DNA of 64,000 bases, taken from the NCBI GenBank assembly GCA_963629425.1, contig CAVGIU010000002.1:1-64000 (forward strand), in the 5' to 3' direction. The translations under genes and the position numbers were made by a program. Below, in pieces: positions 7,944 to 15,003 of the stretch. Positions within the stretch are counted from its first letter, which is position 1. Each line of letters opens with the position of its first letter. The stretch comes from F23-B02 sp963629425 (GTDB lineage Bacteria > Bacillota > Clostridia > Oscillospirales > Oscillospiraceae). The notes below the pieces were generated by a model. That model did no database searches. It saw only the letters and a list, made by a program, of their open reading frames with translations, and was not told the origin of the DNA.

Positions 7944-9032
7944 ATGAGCGGAAAAAGCAATAAAAAACTGCATATTGTCTGCCTTGTTGCCTTTGCTGTG
8001 CTGCTTTGCGCTGCCGTCTGGCTGCTCGGAAGGGTACTGGAACCGAAGTACATGTCCGGCGTTTTGGAGGGCGCGATGACGCGGGAGTATTACGACGAGC
8101 AAAACTCTCACGACGTCATATTCGTCGGCGACTGCGAGGTCTATGAAAACTTCTCACCCGTCACATTGTGGGAGGAAAAGGGCATAACAAGCTATATTCG
8201 AGGCTCGGCGCAGCAGCTTATCTGGCAGTCGTATTATCTGCTGGAGGAGGTTTTCGAGCGCGAAAGCCCGAAGGTCGTTGTGTATAACGTCCAGTCGATG
8301 AAGTACGATACGCCGCAGAGCGAGGCGTATAACCGCATGACACTTGACGGTATGCCGCTGTCAAAGCATAAGATCGACGCGATAAAGGCCTCCATGACCG
8401 AGGATGAGGACGTGATTAGCTATCTTATCCCGTTCCTGCGCTATCACTCGCGCTGGTCGGAGCTAACGGCCGAGGACTTTGAATACGCCTTTCGCCGCGA
8501 GAGTGTGACGATAGCCGGCTACCTCATGCGGGCGGACGTCGAGCCCATGACAAAGCTGCCGACAGCCCCGGTTTTGGACGACTATACGATCGGCGACACA
8601 TGCTGGGAATACCTTGACAAAATGCAGAAGCTGTGCGATGCTAACGGAGCGACGCTCGTGCTCATAAAATCGCCGAGCCTGTGGCCGCACTGGTATGCCG
8701 AGTGGGATGAGCAGATAAGCTCCTATGCCGACAAACACGGCCTTGATTACATAAATCTTTTGAATGCCTCCGAAGAGATCGGCATAGACATGCAGACCGA
8801 CACATACGATGCCGGGCTGCACCTTAACATCTACGGCGCGGAAAAGCTCTCGCGCTATTTTGCCGACATTCTCGCCGATAAATACGGCGTGCCGGACAGA
8901 CGCAGCGATGAAGCAATCGCCGCCGACTGGGAGGCAAAGAGCGAGGCATATTATGAGCTCCTCGCCGCGCAGAAGGCGGAGCTTAAAGAATACGGATATC
9001 TTAAAAGCTGGACACTGGGGGAGAAAAAATGA
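7944..9032 (+). CDS. DltD/SGNH-like membrane-anchored protein with Cys in the nucleophile motif
   Basis: Encodes 362 residues. One N-terminal membrane helix (about 8-30) is followed by an exported SGNH-like domain. The block I motif reads VIFVGDCEVYENFSP, so cysteine stands where GDS hydrolases have serine. The block V pair is kept in DAGLHLNIYGAEKL (Asp and His). In dlt systems the equivalent protein (DltD) completes acyl transfer outside the membrane, and the same role is inferred here. It follows the MBOAT gene by 8 nt and overlaps the next gene by 4 nt (ATGA). A homologue with a true serine would make the Cys a lineage trait; this cannot be checked here. Confidence 0.75.
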   Translation: MSGKSNKKLHIVCLVAFAVLLCAAVWLLGRVLEPKYMSGVLEGAMTREYYDEQNSHDVIFVGDCEVYENFSPVTLWEEKGITSYIRGSAQQLIWQSYYLLEEVFERESPKVVVYNVQSMKYDTPQSEAYNRMTLDGMPLSKHKIDAIKASMTEDEDVISYLIPFLRYHSRWSELTAEDFEYAFRRESVTIAGYLMRADVEPMTKLPTAPVLDDYTIGDTCWEYLDKMQKLCDANGATLVLIKSPSLWPHWYAEWDEQISSYADKHGLDYINLLNASEEIGIDMQTDTYDAGLHLNIYGAEKLSRYFADILADKYGVPDRRSDEAIAADWEAKSEAYYELLAAQKAELKEYGYLKSWTLGEKK

Positions 9033-9553
9033 AAAGAATAATCGCGATCATCCTTGCCGTCATGTGCGTTTTCGCGCTCTGCGCATGCTCGGATAACGGC
9101 GGAGACCAGGAAACCGAAACAAAGACCGAGTATAAGGCCGATTACGGCGAGCTGTACTATACTTCGGGTGATGTTAAGTTCGGCATCTTTGATGCGGCCG
9201 ACGAGGTGCTCTCCGCCCTCGGAGAGCCCGTCAGCACCTTCGAATCGAACAGCTGCGCATATCAGGGCAAGGATAAATTTTATTACTATGACGGCTTTGA
9301 GGTGCTGGTAAACGACGTCGACGGAACAGAGCGCGTCACCGGCATAACCCTCGCCGACGACACCGTTTCAAATCCGCAGGGCGTAAAGATCGGAATGAAG
9401 GGTGACGAGGCGCTTGAGCTCATGGACGGCATCGAGTATACTCAGTCGGGCGATACTTATAAGTTCACCGTCGGCTCGACACTGTTCAGAATCCAGGTCG
9501 ACGCAGACGGCACTGTAAAGGCTGCCGAATACACGGTTGCCGCGAACGATTAG
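9029..9553 (+). CDS. Small lipoprotein of the dlt-like operon, unknown function
   Basis: Encodes 174 residues. The leader ends in LCAC, giving a lipidated Cys20, followed by a Glu/Thr-rich linker and a folded domain with the pattern VKFGIFDAADEVLSALGEP and later GVKIGMKGDEALELMDG, two similar blocks that hint at a duplicated fold like the small BLIP/SmpA-type modules. It overlaps the SGNH-like gene by ATGA and is therefore translationally coupled. I do not recognise a specific family. Its place suggests a surface partner of the acyl-transfer proteins. Confidence 0.6.
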   Translation: MKRIIAIILAVMCVFALCACSDNGGDQETETKTEYKADYGELYYTSGDVKFGIFDAADEVLSALGEPVSTFESNSCAYQGKDKFYYYDGFEVLVNDVDGTERVTGITLADDTVSNPQGVKIGMKGDEALELMDGIEYTQSGDTYKFTVGSTLFRIQVDADGTVKAAEYTVAAND

Positions 9554-9564
9554 TGAGGTGCACC

Positions 9565-10539
9565 ATGACCGAATATAAAAAGCTGAAGATAGAAGATGTC
9601 TTTGCCGACATAGAAAAAATAATGGGCTCGGCTCTTTCGGATGACGAAAAGAGCATGGCGCTGCGCAAAAAAGGCGCGTCGGCCTATGAAAATGAGGATG
9701 ATCCCGCAGCTGCCGCGTATTACGACGAGGCGATAGCCCTCGGCCTTGTTGAAGCCGAGATGCTGCCGGAGGTACTTTTCCGCTGCGGTGTGAGCTTTGC
9801 AAAGCTTGATGAGAAAAAGTCATTCGACTTCTTGAAGCGCGCGGCAGAGCTCGGCCACGTCAAGGCAATGCTCAACCTCGCCGTGTGCTATCAGAAGGGC
9901 ACGGGCGTGTCCAAGAACGAAAAAGAGTGCTATAAGTGGGCGCTGGCAGCGGCGGATGCAGGTGACATCGAGGCAATGTATATCTGCGCACTGTGCTCCG
10001 AGCAGGGCTTCGGCACGAAGAAAAACCCGGAGGAGGCCTTTGCCCGCTTCAAGCGTGCCGCCGAGGCCGGAGTAGTCGACGCCATGTACAAAACGGCGCT
10101 CAACCATGACCGCGGAGAGGGCACATTCCCGAATCCGCAGGCGGCGTTCGAGTGGTTCAAAAATGCGGCTGAGATGGGGCACCCCGACGCTCAGCACGAT
10201 CTTGCCGTGTGCTACGCAAACGGCGAGGGCACGATGACCGATCCCGCGGAGGCCTTTCGTTGGATGAAGATCGCGGCGGAAAACGGCAATGTCGATGCCA
10301 TGCGCCTTGCCGGCGGCTGCTATTATAACGGTTTCGGCGTCAAGGAAAATCCGAAAAAGGCCTTTGAAATGTTCAAAAAAGCCGCGGAGCACGGAGACGT
10401 TGACTGTATGCGCATGACCGGAGACTGCTATGCTCTCGGCTCGGGCGTGAAGCAGAACAGTGACGAGGCTATGCGCTGGTATCGCATAGCCGCCGAGCAC
10501 GGCGATATGGATTCGCGCGAAATGATGGAAGAGTATTAA
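9565..10539 (+). CDS. Sel1-like repeat protein
   Basis: Encodes 324 residues from ATG 9565, preceded by GTGAGG; an in-frame GTG at 9553 overlaps the previous stop and is less likely. After about 90 residues of helical N-terminus there are six to seven Sel1 repeats of about 36 residues, recognisable by recurring 'AAExGxxDAMxxxxxCYxxGxGVxxNxxxAFxWxKxAAE'. Sel1 repeats make alpha-solenoid scaffolds for protein-protein contacts. No signal peptide is seen, so it is probably cytoplasmic. It is 12 nt downstream of the lipoprotein gene and ends in a terminator, so it may be the last gene of the dlt-like operon; its link to the pathway is unclear. Confidence 0.85.
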   Translation: MTEYKKLKIEDVFADIEKIMGSALSDDEKSMALRKKGASAYENEDDPAAAAYYDEAIALGLVEAEMLPEVLFRCGVSFAKLDEKKSFDFLKRAAELGHVKAMLNLAVCYQKGTGVSKNEKECYKWALAAADAGDIEAMYICALCSEQGFGTKKNPEEAFARFKRAAEAGVVDAMYKTALNHDRGEGTFPNPQAAFEWFKNAAEMGHPDAQHDLAVCYANGEGTMTDPAEAFRWMKIAAENGNVDAMRLAGGCYYNGFGVKENPKKAFEMFKKAAEHGDVDCMRMTGDCYALGSGVKQNSDEAMRWYRIAAEHGDMDSREMMEEY

Positions 10540-10545
10540 AAAACA

Positions 10546-10573
10546 CGGCAGGAAAATTCCTGCCGAGTTTTTA
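10546..10573 (+). terminator. Intrinsic terminator after the Sel1 gene
   Basis: CGGCAGGAA (10546-10554) pairs with TTCCTGCCG (10557-10565), followed by AGTTTTTA. It overlaps the end of the convergent small gene. Confidence 0.85.
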
Positions 10574-10780
10574 TATTGGCTTATGTGTAGTATTGAGATC
10601 GGGTATCACGGCGGCTCCCATATCTGGCCACGAAGATGTAACGGCGCTCGTGAGCCCTATCATGACAAAGGCGATGACCGCGAGCAGCGCAATGACGATT
10701 ACCGCGATTATAAATCCCGTGCGGATATTCGCCTTCGCTCGGCGTATCTCCTCGTCCTCTTCACGTTTGTTGTTCTTCAC
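10571..10780 (-). CDS. Small single-pass membrane protein, unknown
   Basis: Encodes 69 residues from GTG at 10780. GGAGGT lies 7 nt upstream of this GTG, while a TTG at 10786 is too close to it. The first 20 residues are charged (KREEDEEIRRAK), followed by one hydrophobic helix (IIAVIVIALLAVIAFVMIGL) and a short Pro-rich tail. I do not recognise a family. The ribosome binding site sits inside a 9-bp hairpin (10789-10821). The stop codon overlaps the terminator of the convergent Sel1 gene. Confidence 0.6.
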   Translation of the reverse strand: MKNNKREEDEEIRRAKANIRTGFIIAVIVIALLAVIAFVMIGLTSAVTSSWPDMGAAVIPDLNTTHKPI

Positions 10781-10788
10781 GCTCAAAC

Positions 10789-10821
10789 CTCCGATGTTGA
10801 TGATACCATTCTACATCGGAG
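10789..10821. promoter_or_regulatory. Hairpin covering the RBS of the small membrane gene
   Basis: CTCCGATGT (10789-10797) pairs with ACATCGGAG (10813-10821) around a 15-nt loop. On the minus strand the second arm contains the GGAGG of the gene starting at 10780, so the stem would hide it. On the plus strand the stem is followed by a run of T (10823-10830), so it could equally be a terminator shielding the tetR promoter. Confidence 0.5.
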
Positions 10822-10852
10822 AATTTTTTTGTCAACAAACTGGCTGTTAACA

Positions 10853-10881
10853 TTGACAAGCGGCGGGAGAGTGCTTATAAT
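10853..10881 (+). promoter_or_regulatory. Consensus SigA promoter of the tetR-ABC operon
   Basis: TTGACA (10853-10858), exactly 17 bp, TATAAT (10876-10881): a perfect vegetative promoter 52 nt before the tetR start. Confidence 0.85.
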
Positions 10882-10892
10882 AAGAACAAACG

Positions 10893-10914
10893 TTGCGCAA
10901 CGCGTGTTGCGCAA
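10893..10914 (+). promoter_or_regulatory. Palindromic operator, probably for the adjacent TetR regulator
   Basis: TTGCGCAAC (10893-10901) and GTTGCGCAA (10906-10914) form a perfect 22-bp inverted repeat with a 4-bp centre; each half also contains the palindrome TTGCGCAA. It starts 11 bp after the -10 box, over the expected transcription start, so bound repressor would block initiation. Confidence 0.75.
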
Positions 10915-10932
10915 GCAAAAGGAGTGATATCG

Positions 10933-11499
10933 ATGCCGCCAAGAGTAAAATTTTCACGCGAGGAGATCATTGCTGCTGCGCTGGATATAGTGCGTGAGGG
11001 CGGAATGACGGCGCTCACGGCACGCAGCCTGGCAGCTGAATTAGGCTCATCGGCAAAGCCTGTGTTCGGGCTTTTCGAGAATATGCAGGAGGTGCAGAAT
11101 GAGGTGATGCTCGCCGCCAACGCCGAGTATCAGAGCTTTTTGCGCACCGAGATGATGCGCGGCATATATAAGCCCTATAAGGCCAGCGGCATGGCGTATA
11201 TTGCCTTTGCCCGCAAGGAAAAAGAGCTGTTCAAGCTTCTTTTCATGCGCGACAGGACGGATGAGCGCATAGACGCAAAGGATGACAGCATAGATGATAT
11301 CATAGCGATAATTTCCCGCAATACGGGGCTGAGCGAGGAGGACGCGCGACTTTTCCACCTCGAGATGTGGATATTTGTCCACGGTATTGCAACCATGATA
11401 GTGACAAATTATCTCGACTGGGAAGAGGGGCACATAAGCCGCGCGCTGACCGATGCGTATGAGGGACTGAAGGCGCGCTGGTGCGGGGAAGAAAAATGA
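10933..11499 (+). CDS. TetR/AcrR-family repressor
   Basis: Encodes 188 residues from ATG 10933; GGAG at 10921-10924 fits this start better than the in-frame GTG at 10924, which overlaps it. The N-terminal helix-turn-helix (about 8-55) reads FSREEIIAAALDIVREGG then LTARSLAAELGSSAKPVFGLF, typical for TetR. The C-terminal ligand domain contains KEKELFKLLFMRDRT, found in a TetR_C subgroup. It starts an operon with an ABC exporter: its stop overlaps the ATPase gene. The palindrome at 10893-10914 suggests autorepression and control of the exporter. The inducer is unknown. Confidence 0.88.
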   Translation: MPPRVKFSREEIIAAALDIVREGGMTALTARSLAAELGSSAKPVFGLFENMQEVQNEVMLAANAEYQSFLRTEMMRGIYKPYKASGMAYIAFARKEKELFKLLFMRDRTDERIDAKDDSIDDIIAIISRNTGLSEEDARLFHLEMWIFVHGIATMIVTNYLDWEEGHISRALTDAYEGLKARWCGEEK

Positions 11500-12227
11500 T
11501 GGGTGCAATAAGAATAACGGGACTTACGAAAAAATATAAGGAGCTCACCGCCGTCGACGGGCTTGAGCTCAGCGTCCGGCAGGGCGAGCTGTTTGCGCTT
11601 CTGGGCGTAAACGGCGCGGGCAAGACCACGACGATAAAAATGCTCTCGTGCCTGACAGCGCCCACGTCGGGCGAGGCGTACCTCGGCGGAAAGAGTATCG
11701 TTTCGCAGCCGAATGAGGTAAAGTGCATCATCGGCGTATCTCCGCAGGAGACGGCGGTCGCGCCGAATCTGACGGTTAGAGAAAATCTGGAGCTCATGTG
11801 CGGCGTGCACGGGATGTCAAAGGAAAAAACGCGCGAAAGGGTAAATGCGCTGTGCGAAGAATTCGAGCTTCATGAGGTCATGCCCCGCAAGGCCGGCAAG
11901 CTATCCGGCGGCTGGCAGCGCAGGCTCAGCATAGCCATGGCGCTCACGGGCGATCCGGAGATACTGTTTCTCGATGAGCCGACGCTGGGACTCGACGTTA
12001 TCGCGCGCAGCGAGCTGTGGGACACCGTGCGCGCTCTCAAGGGCAAGAAGACCATAATACTCACGACGCACTATATGGAGGAGGCCGAGGAGCTGTCCGA
12101 CCGCATAGGCATCATGCGCGGCGGCAGGCTTCTGGCGCTCGGCACGGCGCAGGAGCTCAAGGCACTGGCGGGAAAGGAAAAATTTGAGGACGCGTTCGTT
12201 GCAATAGTAAAGGGGGAGAGCAAATGA
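11496..12227 (+). CDS. ABC-2 exporter ATP-binding protein
   Basis: Encodes 243 residues from ATG 11496, overlapping the tetR stop (ATGA); an ATG at 11499 is also possible. All ATPase motifs are present: Walker A GVNGAGKTT (about residue 40), signature LSGGWQRRLS, Walker B ILFLDEPTLGLD and the switch histidine in LTTHYMEEAE. This class (CcmA/DrrA-like) powers export of drugs, lipids or peptides. It overlaps the permease gene by 4 nt. With one ATPase and one permease gene, the transporter is probably a dimer of each. Regulation by the co-transcribed TetR protein points to a drug or metabolite exporter. Confidence 0.92.
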   Translation: MMGAIRITGLTKKYKELTAVDGLELSVRQGELFALLGVNGAGKTTTIKMLSCLTAPTSGEAYLGGKSIVSQPNEVKCIIGVSPQETAVAPNLTVRENLELMCGVHGMSKEKTRERVNALCEEFELHEVMPRKAGKLSGGWQRRLSIAMALTGDPEILFLDEPTLGLDVIARSELWDTVRALKGKKTIILTTHYMEEAEELSDRIGIMRGGRLLALGTAQELKALAGKEKFEDAFVAIVKGESK

Positions 12228-12955
12228 AGATGCTGACCTTTTCCTCACGCACGGCAAAGGAGATACTGCGCGACCCCGTAAACCTCGGCTTCGGACTGGG
12301 CTTTCCCGTCGTTCTCATCCTGTTGCTGTCGGCAATTCAGGCAAATGTGCCCGTCTCGCTGTTTGAGATAGAAAAGCTCGCGCCGGGCATGACGATATTC
12401 GGCCTGTCGTTTATGACGCTTTTCTCCGCAACGCTCATCGCGAAGGACCGCGAAAGCGCACTTTTGCAGCGGCTTTATACGACACCGCTGACCGCCGCGG
12501 ACTTCATCTTCGGCTACACGCTGCCGATTCTGCCCATCGCGCTGGCTCAGGCCGTTGTGTGCTTCATAACGGCGTTTTTCCTCGGCATGGAGATCACGGT
12601 AAACGTCCTGTGGGCGGTGCTCATGACAATTCCGGCTGCGGTGTTTTTCATCGCGCTCGGCCTTTTGTGCGGAAGCGTATTTAACGTAAAACAGGTCGGC
12701 GGCATGTGCGGCGCGCTGCTGACTAACCTCACCGCCTGGCTCTCGGGCATATGGTTCGACCTCGACCTCGTGAGCGGCGCGTTTAAGAAGATCGCAGAGC
12801 TTCTGCCATTCTGCCACGCGGTACGGGTCGAGCAAGCCGTCTGCGCGGGGAAATTCGGCGATATCCGGCCCGATCTTGCGTGGGTCATTGCCTACGCCGC
12901 CGTCGCTGTGATATTTTCGGTCGTGCTGTTCCTGCGGCAGATGAGAAGACAATAG
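12224..12955 (+). CDS. ABC-2 type exporter permease
   Basis: Encodes 243 residues with six predicted membrane helices, the normal size for ABC-2 permeases. The first segment follows FSSRTAKEILRDPVNLGFGLGFPV, a typical start for this family, and the middle helices carry the 'KDRESALLQRLYTTPLT' cytoplasmic loop that docks on the ATPase. It overlaps the ATPase gene by ATGA, so the two are translationally coupled. A strong terminator begins at the base after its stop, closing the three-gene tetR operon. The substrate cannot be told from sequence. Confidence 0.88.
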   Translation: MKMLTFSSRTAKEILRDPVNLGFGLGFPVVLILLLSAIQANVPVSLFEIEKLAPGMTIFGLSFMTLFSATLIAKDRESALLQRLYTTPLTAADFIFGYTLPILPIALAQAVVCFITAFFLGMEITVNVLWAVLMTIPAAVFFIALGLLCGSVFNVKQVGGMCGALLTNLTAWLSGIWFDLDLVSGAFKKIAELLPFCHAVRVEQAVCAGKFGDIRPDLAWVIAYAAVAVIFSVVLFLRQMRRQ

Positions 12956-12987
12956 AAAAAGTCCGTTCCAGTGGAACGGACTTTTTT
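12956..12987. terminator. Terminator of the tetR-ABC operon
   Basis: AAAAAGTCCGTTCCA (12956-12970) pairs with TGGAACGGACTTTTT (12972-12986): a 15-bp stem with T-run. It can also end the minus-strand small gene whose stop codon lies inside it. Confidence 0.9.
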
Positions 12988-13129
12988 ACTTCCCCCAGTC
13001 ACCGGATATGCCGTCGGGGGCTTTTACGCGGCGCGGGTCTTTGACATGCCCGTCGCGGCCGCGAAAGTCCTGCGGCGCAACATTCTCGCCCGAGGGCAGA
13101 TCGCCGTGTTTTTTAGATTTTTTGCTCAT
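12986..13129 (-). CDS. Small hydrophilic protein (47 aa) downstream of spoVAC
   Basis: A 47-residue frame on the minus strand starts at ATG 13129 and ends TAA at 12986. The N-terminus MSKKSKKHGDLPSGENVAPQ is very basic, followed by DFRGRDGHVKDPRRVKAPDGISGDWGK, rich in Asp, Gly and Lys, with no hydrophobic core. AAGGATAAC and GGAGG lie just upstream, and the frame begins 7 nt after the spoVAC stop, so it is probably co-transcribed with spoVAC. The composition resembles small spore proteins, but I do not recognise a family. Confidence 0.6.
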   Translation of the reverse strand: MSKKSKKHGDLPSGENVAPQDFRGRDGHVKDPRRVKAPDGISGDWGK

Positions 13130-13136
13130 GTTATCC

Positions 13137-13577
13137 TTATCCTCCAAAAACGCAAAGTATCAGGCCGTATATGACGCTGGCCGTGATGCCGTAGACGATC
13201 ACCGGCCCCGAGATGATGAACATTTTTGCCGCCGTGCCGCTTATGAAGCCCTCGGTCTTGAACTCCAGTGCCGGAGCGACCATGGAGTTTGCAAAGCCCG
13301 TTATCGGAACGAGGGTGCCGCCGCCGGCAAAGCGCGCGATGCGGTCGTAAAGCCCGAGCCCGGTCAAAAGCGCGCCGAGGAAAACAAGCGTTGCGCTCGT
13401 TGCGCTCGCAGCCGCGGCCTTTTCAAGACCGCAGTGCGTGTAAAGGCTCATTATCGCCTCGCCCAGACAGCAGATGAGCCCGCCGACAAAAAAGGCCTTT
13501 AGCATATTGCCCGCACACTTTGAGCGCGGCTGGTGCGAGTCTGAATACCGCAGGTATTCGTCGTTTGTCATGTTCAT
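13137..13577 (-). CDS. spoVAC: Stage V sporulation protein AC
   Basis: Encodes 146 residues from ATG 13577, chosen because CGAGG lies 7 nt upstream; an upstream in-frame start would lack this. The N-terminus NDEYLRYSDSHQPRSKCAGNML and the central block GGGTLVPITGFANSMVAPALEFKTEG are the SpoVAC signature. It has four membrane helices. SpoVAC is part of the channel that loads dipicolinate into the forespore and releases it in germination. In this genome it is separated from spoVAD and spoVAE (39.8-41.2 kb) and is followed by a 47-residue gene. A sporulation-specific promoter was not identified. Confidence 0.92.
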   Translation of the reverse strand: MNMTNDEYLRYSDSHQPRSKCAGNMLKAFFVGGLICCLGEAIMSLYTHCGLEKAAAASATSATLVFLGALLTGLGLYDRIARFAGGGTLVPITGFANSMVAPALEFKTEGFISGTAAKMFIISGPVIVYGITASVIYGLILCVFGG

Positions 13578-13599
13578 GCCGAAACCTCGATAGAAATGA

Positions 13600-13627
13600 A
13601 AATGCACCGGGTCACCCCGATGCATTT
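13600..13627 (-). terminator. Hairpin terminator between spoVAC and the upstream gene
   Basis: On the minus strand AAATGCA...TGCATTT with an inner CGGG/CCCG stem and GTGA loop, followed by TTTCATTTC. It would end the transcript of the gene at 13650-14048. The T-run is weak. Confidence 0.55.
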
Positions 13628-13649
13628 ATATTTTCCGAAAATTTCGCAG

Positions 13650-14048
13650 CTATACGTCCAGCGTCAGGTTTTCAACGCCGTTTGCCTCAAATTCGTCCAT
13701 GTATTCATCCATGCGCGCGGTGAGCGCAGCAAGATCGTCGCAGTCTTCGCCGAGGTCGCGCCGAGCGAGCTCTTCGGCCAGAATGTCGAAAAACACGGCA
13801 TCCTCATAGTCGGCGATGGCCTCGTGTATGCCGCCGTCCTCGTATGCGCGCGAGGGGAAAACGTGTCCGTGCCAAAGCTGAACGAGGCTCTTCATGCCGT
13901 TTTTCGAGCATAGTGAGAATAACTTTTCCTGTACGATGTCATAGTCCTCAAAGCGGTCGGTCGTCCTTGTGGAGTTGAGTATCCAGTTGCCTATATAAAC
14001 AAGGTCCAGAAGCCTGCGGAATTCTTTTTCGGTAAGATCTATGTTCAA
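13650..14048 (-). CDS. Conserved hypothetical protein, 132 aa
   Basis: Encodes 132 residues from TTG 14048, placed 7 nt after GGAGG; an ATG at 14066 would put that Shine-Dalgarno inside the gene. The protein is soluble and acidic, mostly helical: LTEKEFRRLLDLVYIGNWILNSTR near the start and DYEDAVFFDILAEELARRDLGED later, ending in a run of acidic helices. There is no signal peptide or known motif. I do not recognise a function. It stands alone, with its own terminator, between spoVAC and the divergent murI. Confidence 0.65.
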   Translation of the reverse strand: MNIDLTEKEFRRLLDLVYIGNWILNSTRTTDRFEDYDIVQEKLFSLCSKNGMKSLVQLWHGHVFPSRAYEDGGIHEAIADYEDAVFFDILAEELARRDLGEDCDDLAALTARMDEYMDEFEANGVENLTLDV

Positions 14049-14126
14049 AGCTTCGCCTCCCGTCATCGTTATAGATTCATTATATCAGATAGACTGCCTC
14101 TTTGCCACAATAAAATCCTTGTAATT

Positions 14127-14155
14127 TTGAACAAGTTGTCATATTATATTATAGT
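14127..14155 (+). promoter_or_regulatory. Possible SigA promoter of the murI operon
   Basis: TTGAAC (14127-14132), 17 bp, TATAGT (14150-14155), 35 nt before the murI start, in a very AT-rich stretch (14080-14175). Confidence 0.4.
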
Positions 14156-14189
14156 TATAGTTTAAGCTATATAATGGAGATAGTGTGCA

Positions 14190-14993
14190 ATGGACAACAG
14201 ACCCATCGGCGTGTTCGACTCCGGGCTCGGCGGCCTGACGGCCGTACGCGAACTGAGGCGAATTTTGCCGGATGAAAATATAATATACTTCGGCGATACA
14301 GGGCGCATGCCCTACGGCGGAAGGCCGCGTGAACAGATGCGGAAAATCGCGCGTCAGAATATCGCCTTTGCCGAGAGCTTCAATGTTAAGGTCATCCTTG
14401 CCGCCTGTGGAACGATATCCAGCAACGCCCCGGATATCCTCGCCGCGAACGCGACAAAGACCGTCGGCGTACTCACTCCGGGCGCTGAAATGCTTGCCGA
14501 AACGGGCAGGGAAAAGCTCGGCGTTATCGCGACGAAAACGAGCATCGAAAGCGGTGCGTTCCAAACGGAGATAAGCCGCCTTGCGCCCGACGCGAATGTC
14601 ACGGCGCTTGCCTGTCCCGAATTCGTTCCGATGATCGAGAGCGGACATTACCTGCCCTCCGACCCTGTCGTGCGGGACGTTGTCGCTCGCTCGCTCGAGC
14701 CCTTAAAGGGCATCGGAGCGCTGCTGCTCGGCTGCACGCATTACGGACTCATCGCAGACGCGATAAGCGAGTATCTCGGTTCGGCCGTTATTCTTGTCGG
14801 CGCGGCCGACGCGTCCGCGCAGCGCCTTGCCCGGTATCTGCGTGAAAACGATCTGCTCGCCGCGTCCGGCGGAAGCGAGAGCTATTATACGAGCGGCAGC
14901 ACCGCCGATTTCGAGGCTCTTGCGCCGGTCATGCTCGGCTATAAGCTCAAAAGTGAGGTCAATTTCGTCGAGCCGTTTGCCTTGGACGAGTGA
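14190..14993 (+). CDS. murI: Glutamate racemase family protein
   Basis: Encodes 267 residues, the normal length of MurI, which makes D-glutamate for peptidoglycan. Asp and Ser of the N-terminal VFDSGLGGLTAVREL, the YFGDTGRMPYG block and the second catalytic cysteine in LLLGCTHYGL are all present. The first catalytic block reads ILAACGTISSNAP, so the cysteine is kept but the next residue is Gly where MurI normally has Asn (ACNTA). It may therefore be a divergent racemase, still most likely acting on glutamate or aspartate. It starts an operon with the DUF1934 gene and argS, with short gaps of 10 and 13 nt. Confidence 0.82.
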   Translation: MDNRPIGVFDSGLGGLTAVRELRRILPDENIIYFGDTGRMPYGGRPREQMRKIARQNIAFAESFNVKVILAACGTISSNAPDILAANATKTVGVLTPGAEMLAETGREKLGVIATKTSIESGAFQTEISRLAPDANVTALACPEFVPMIESGHYLPSDPVVRDVVARSLEPLKGIGALLLGCTHYGLIADAISEYLGSAVILVGAADASAQRLARYLRENDLLAASGGSESYYTSGSTADFEALAPVMLGYKLKSEVNFVEPFALDE

Positions 14994-15003
14994 GGGCGAG
15001 AGT

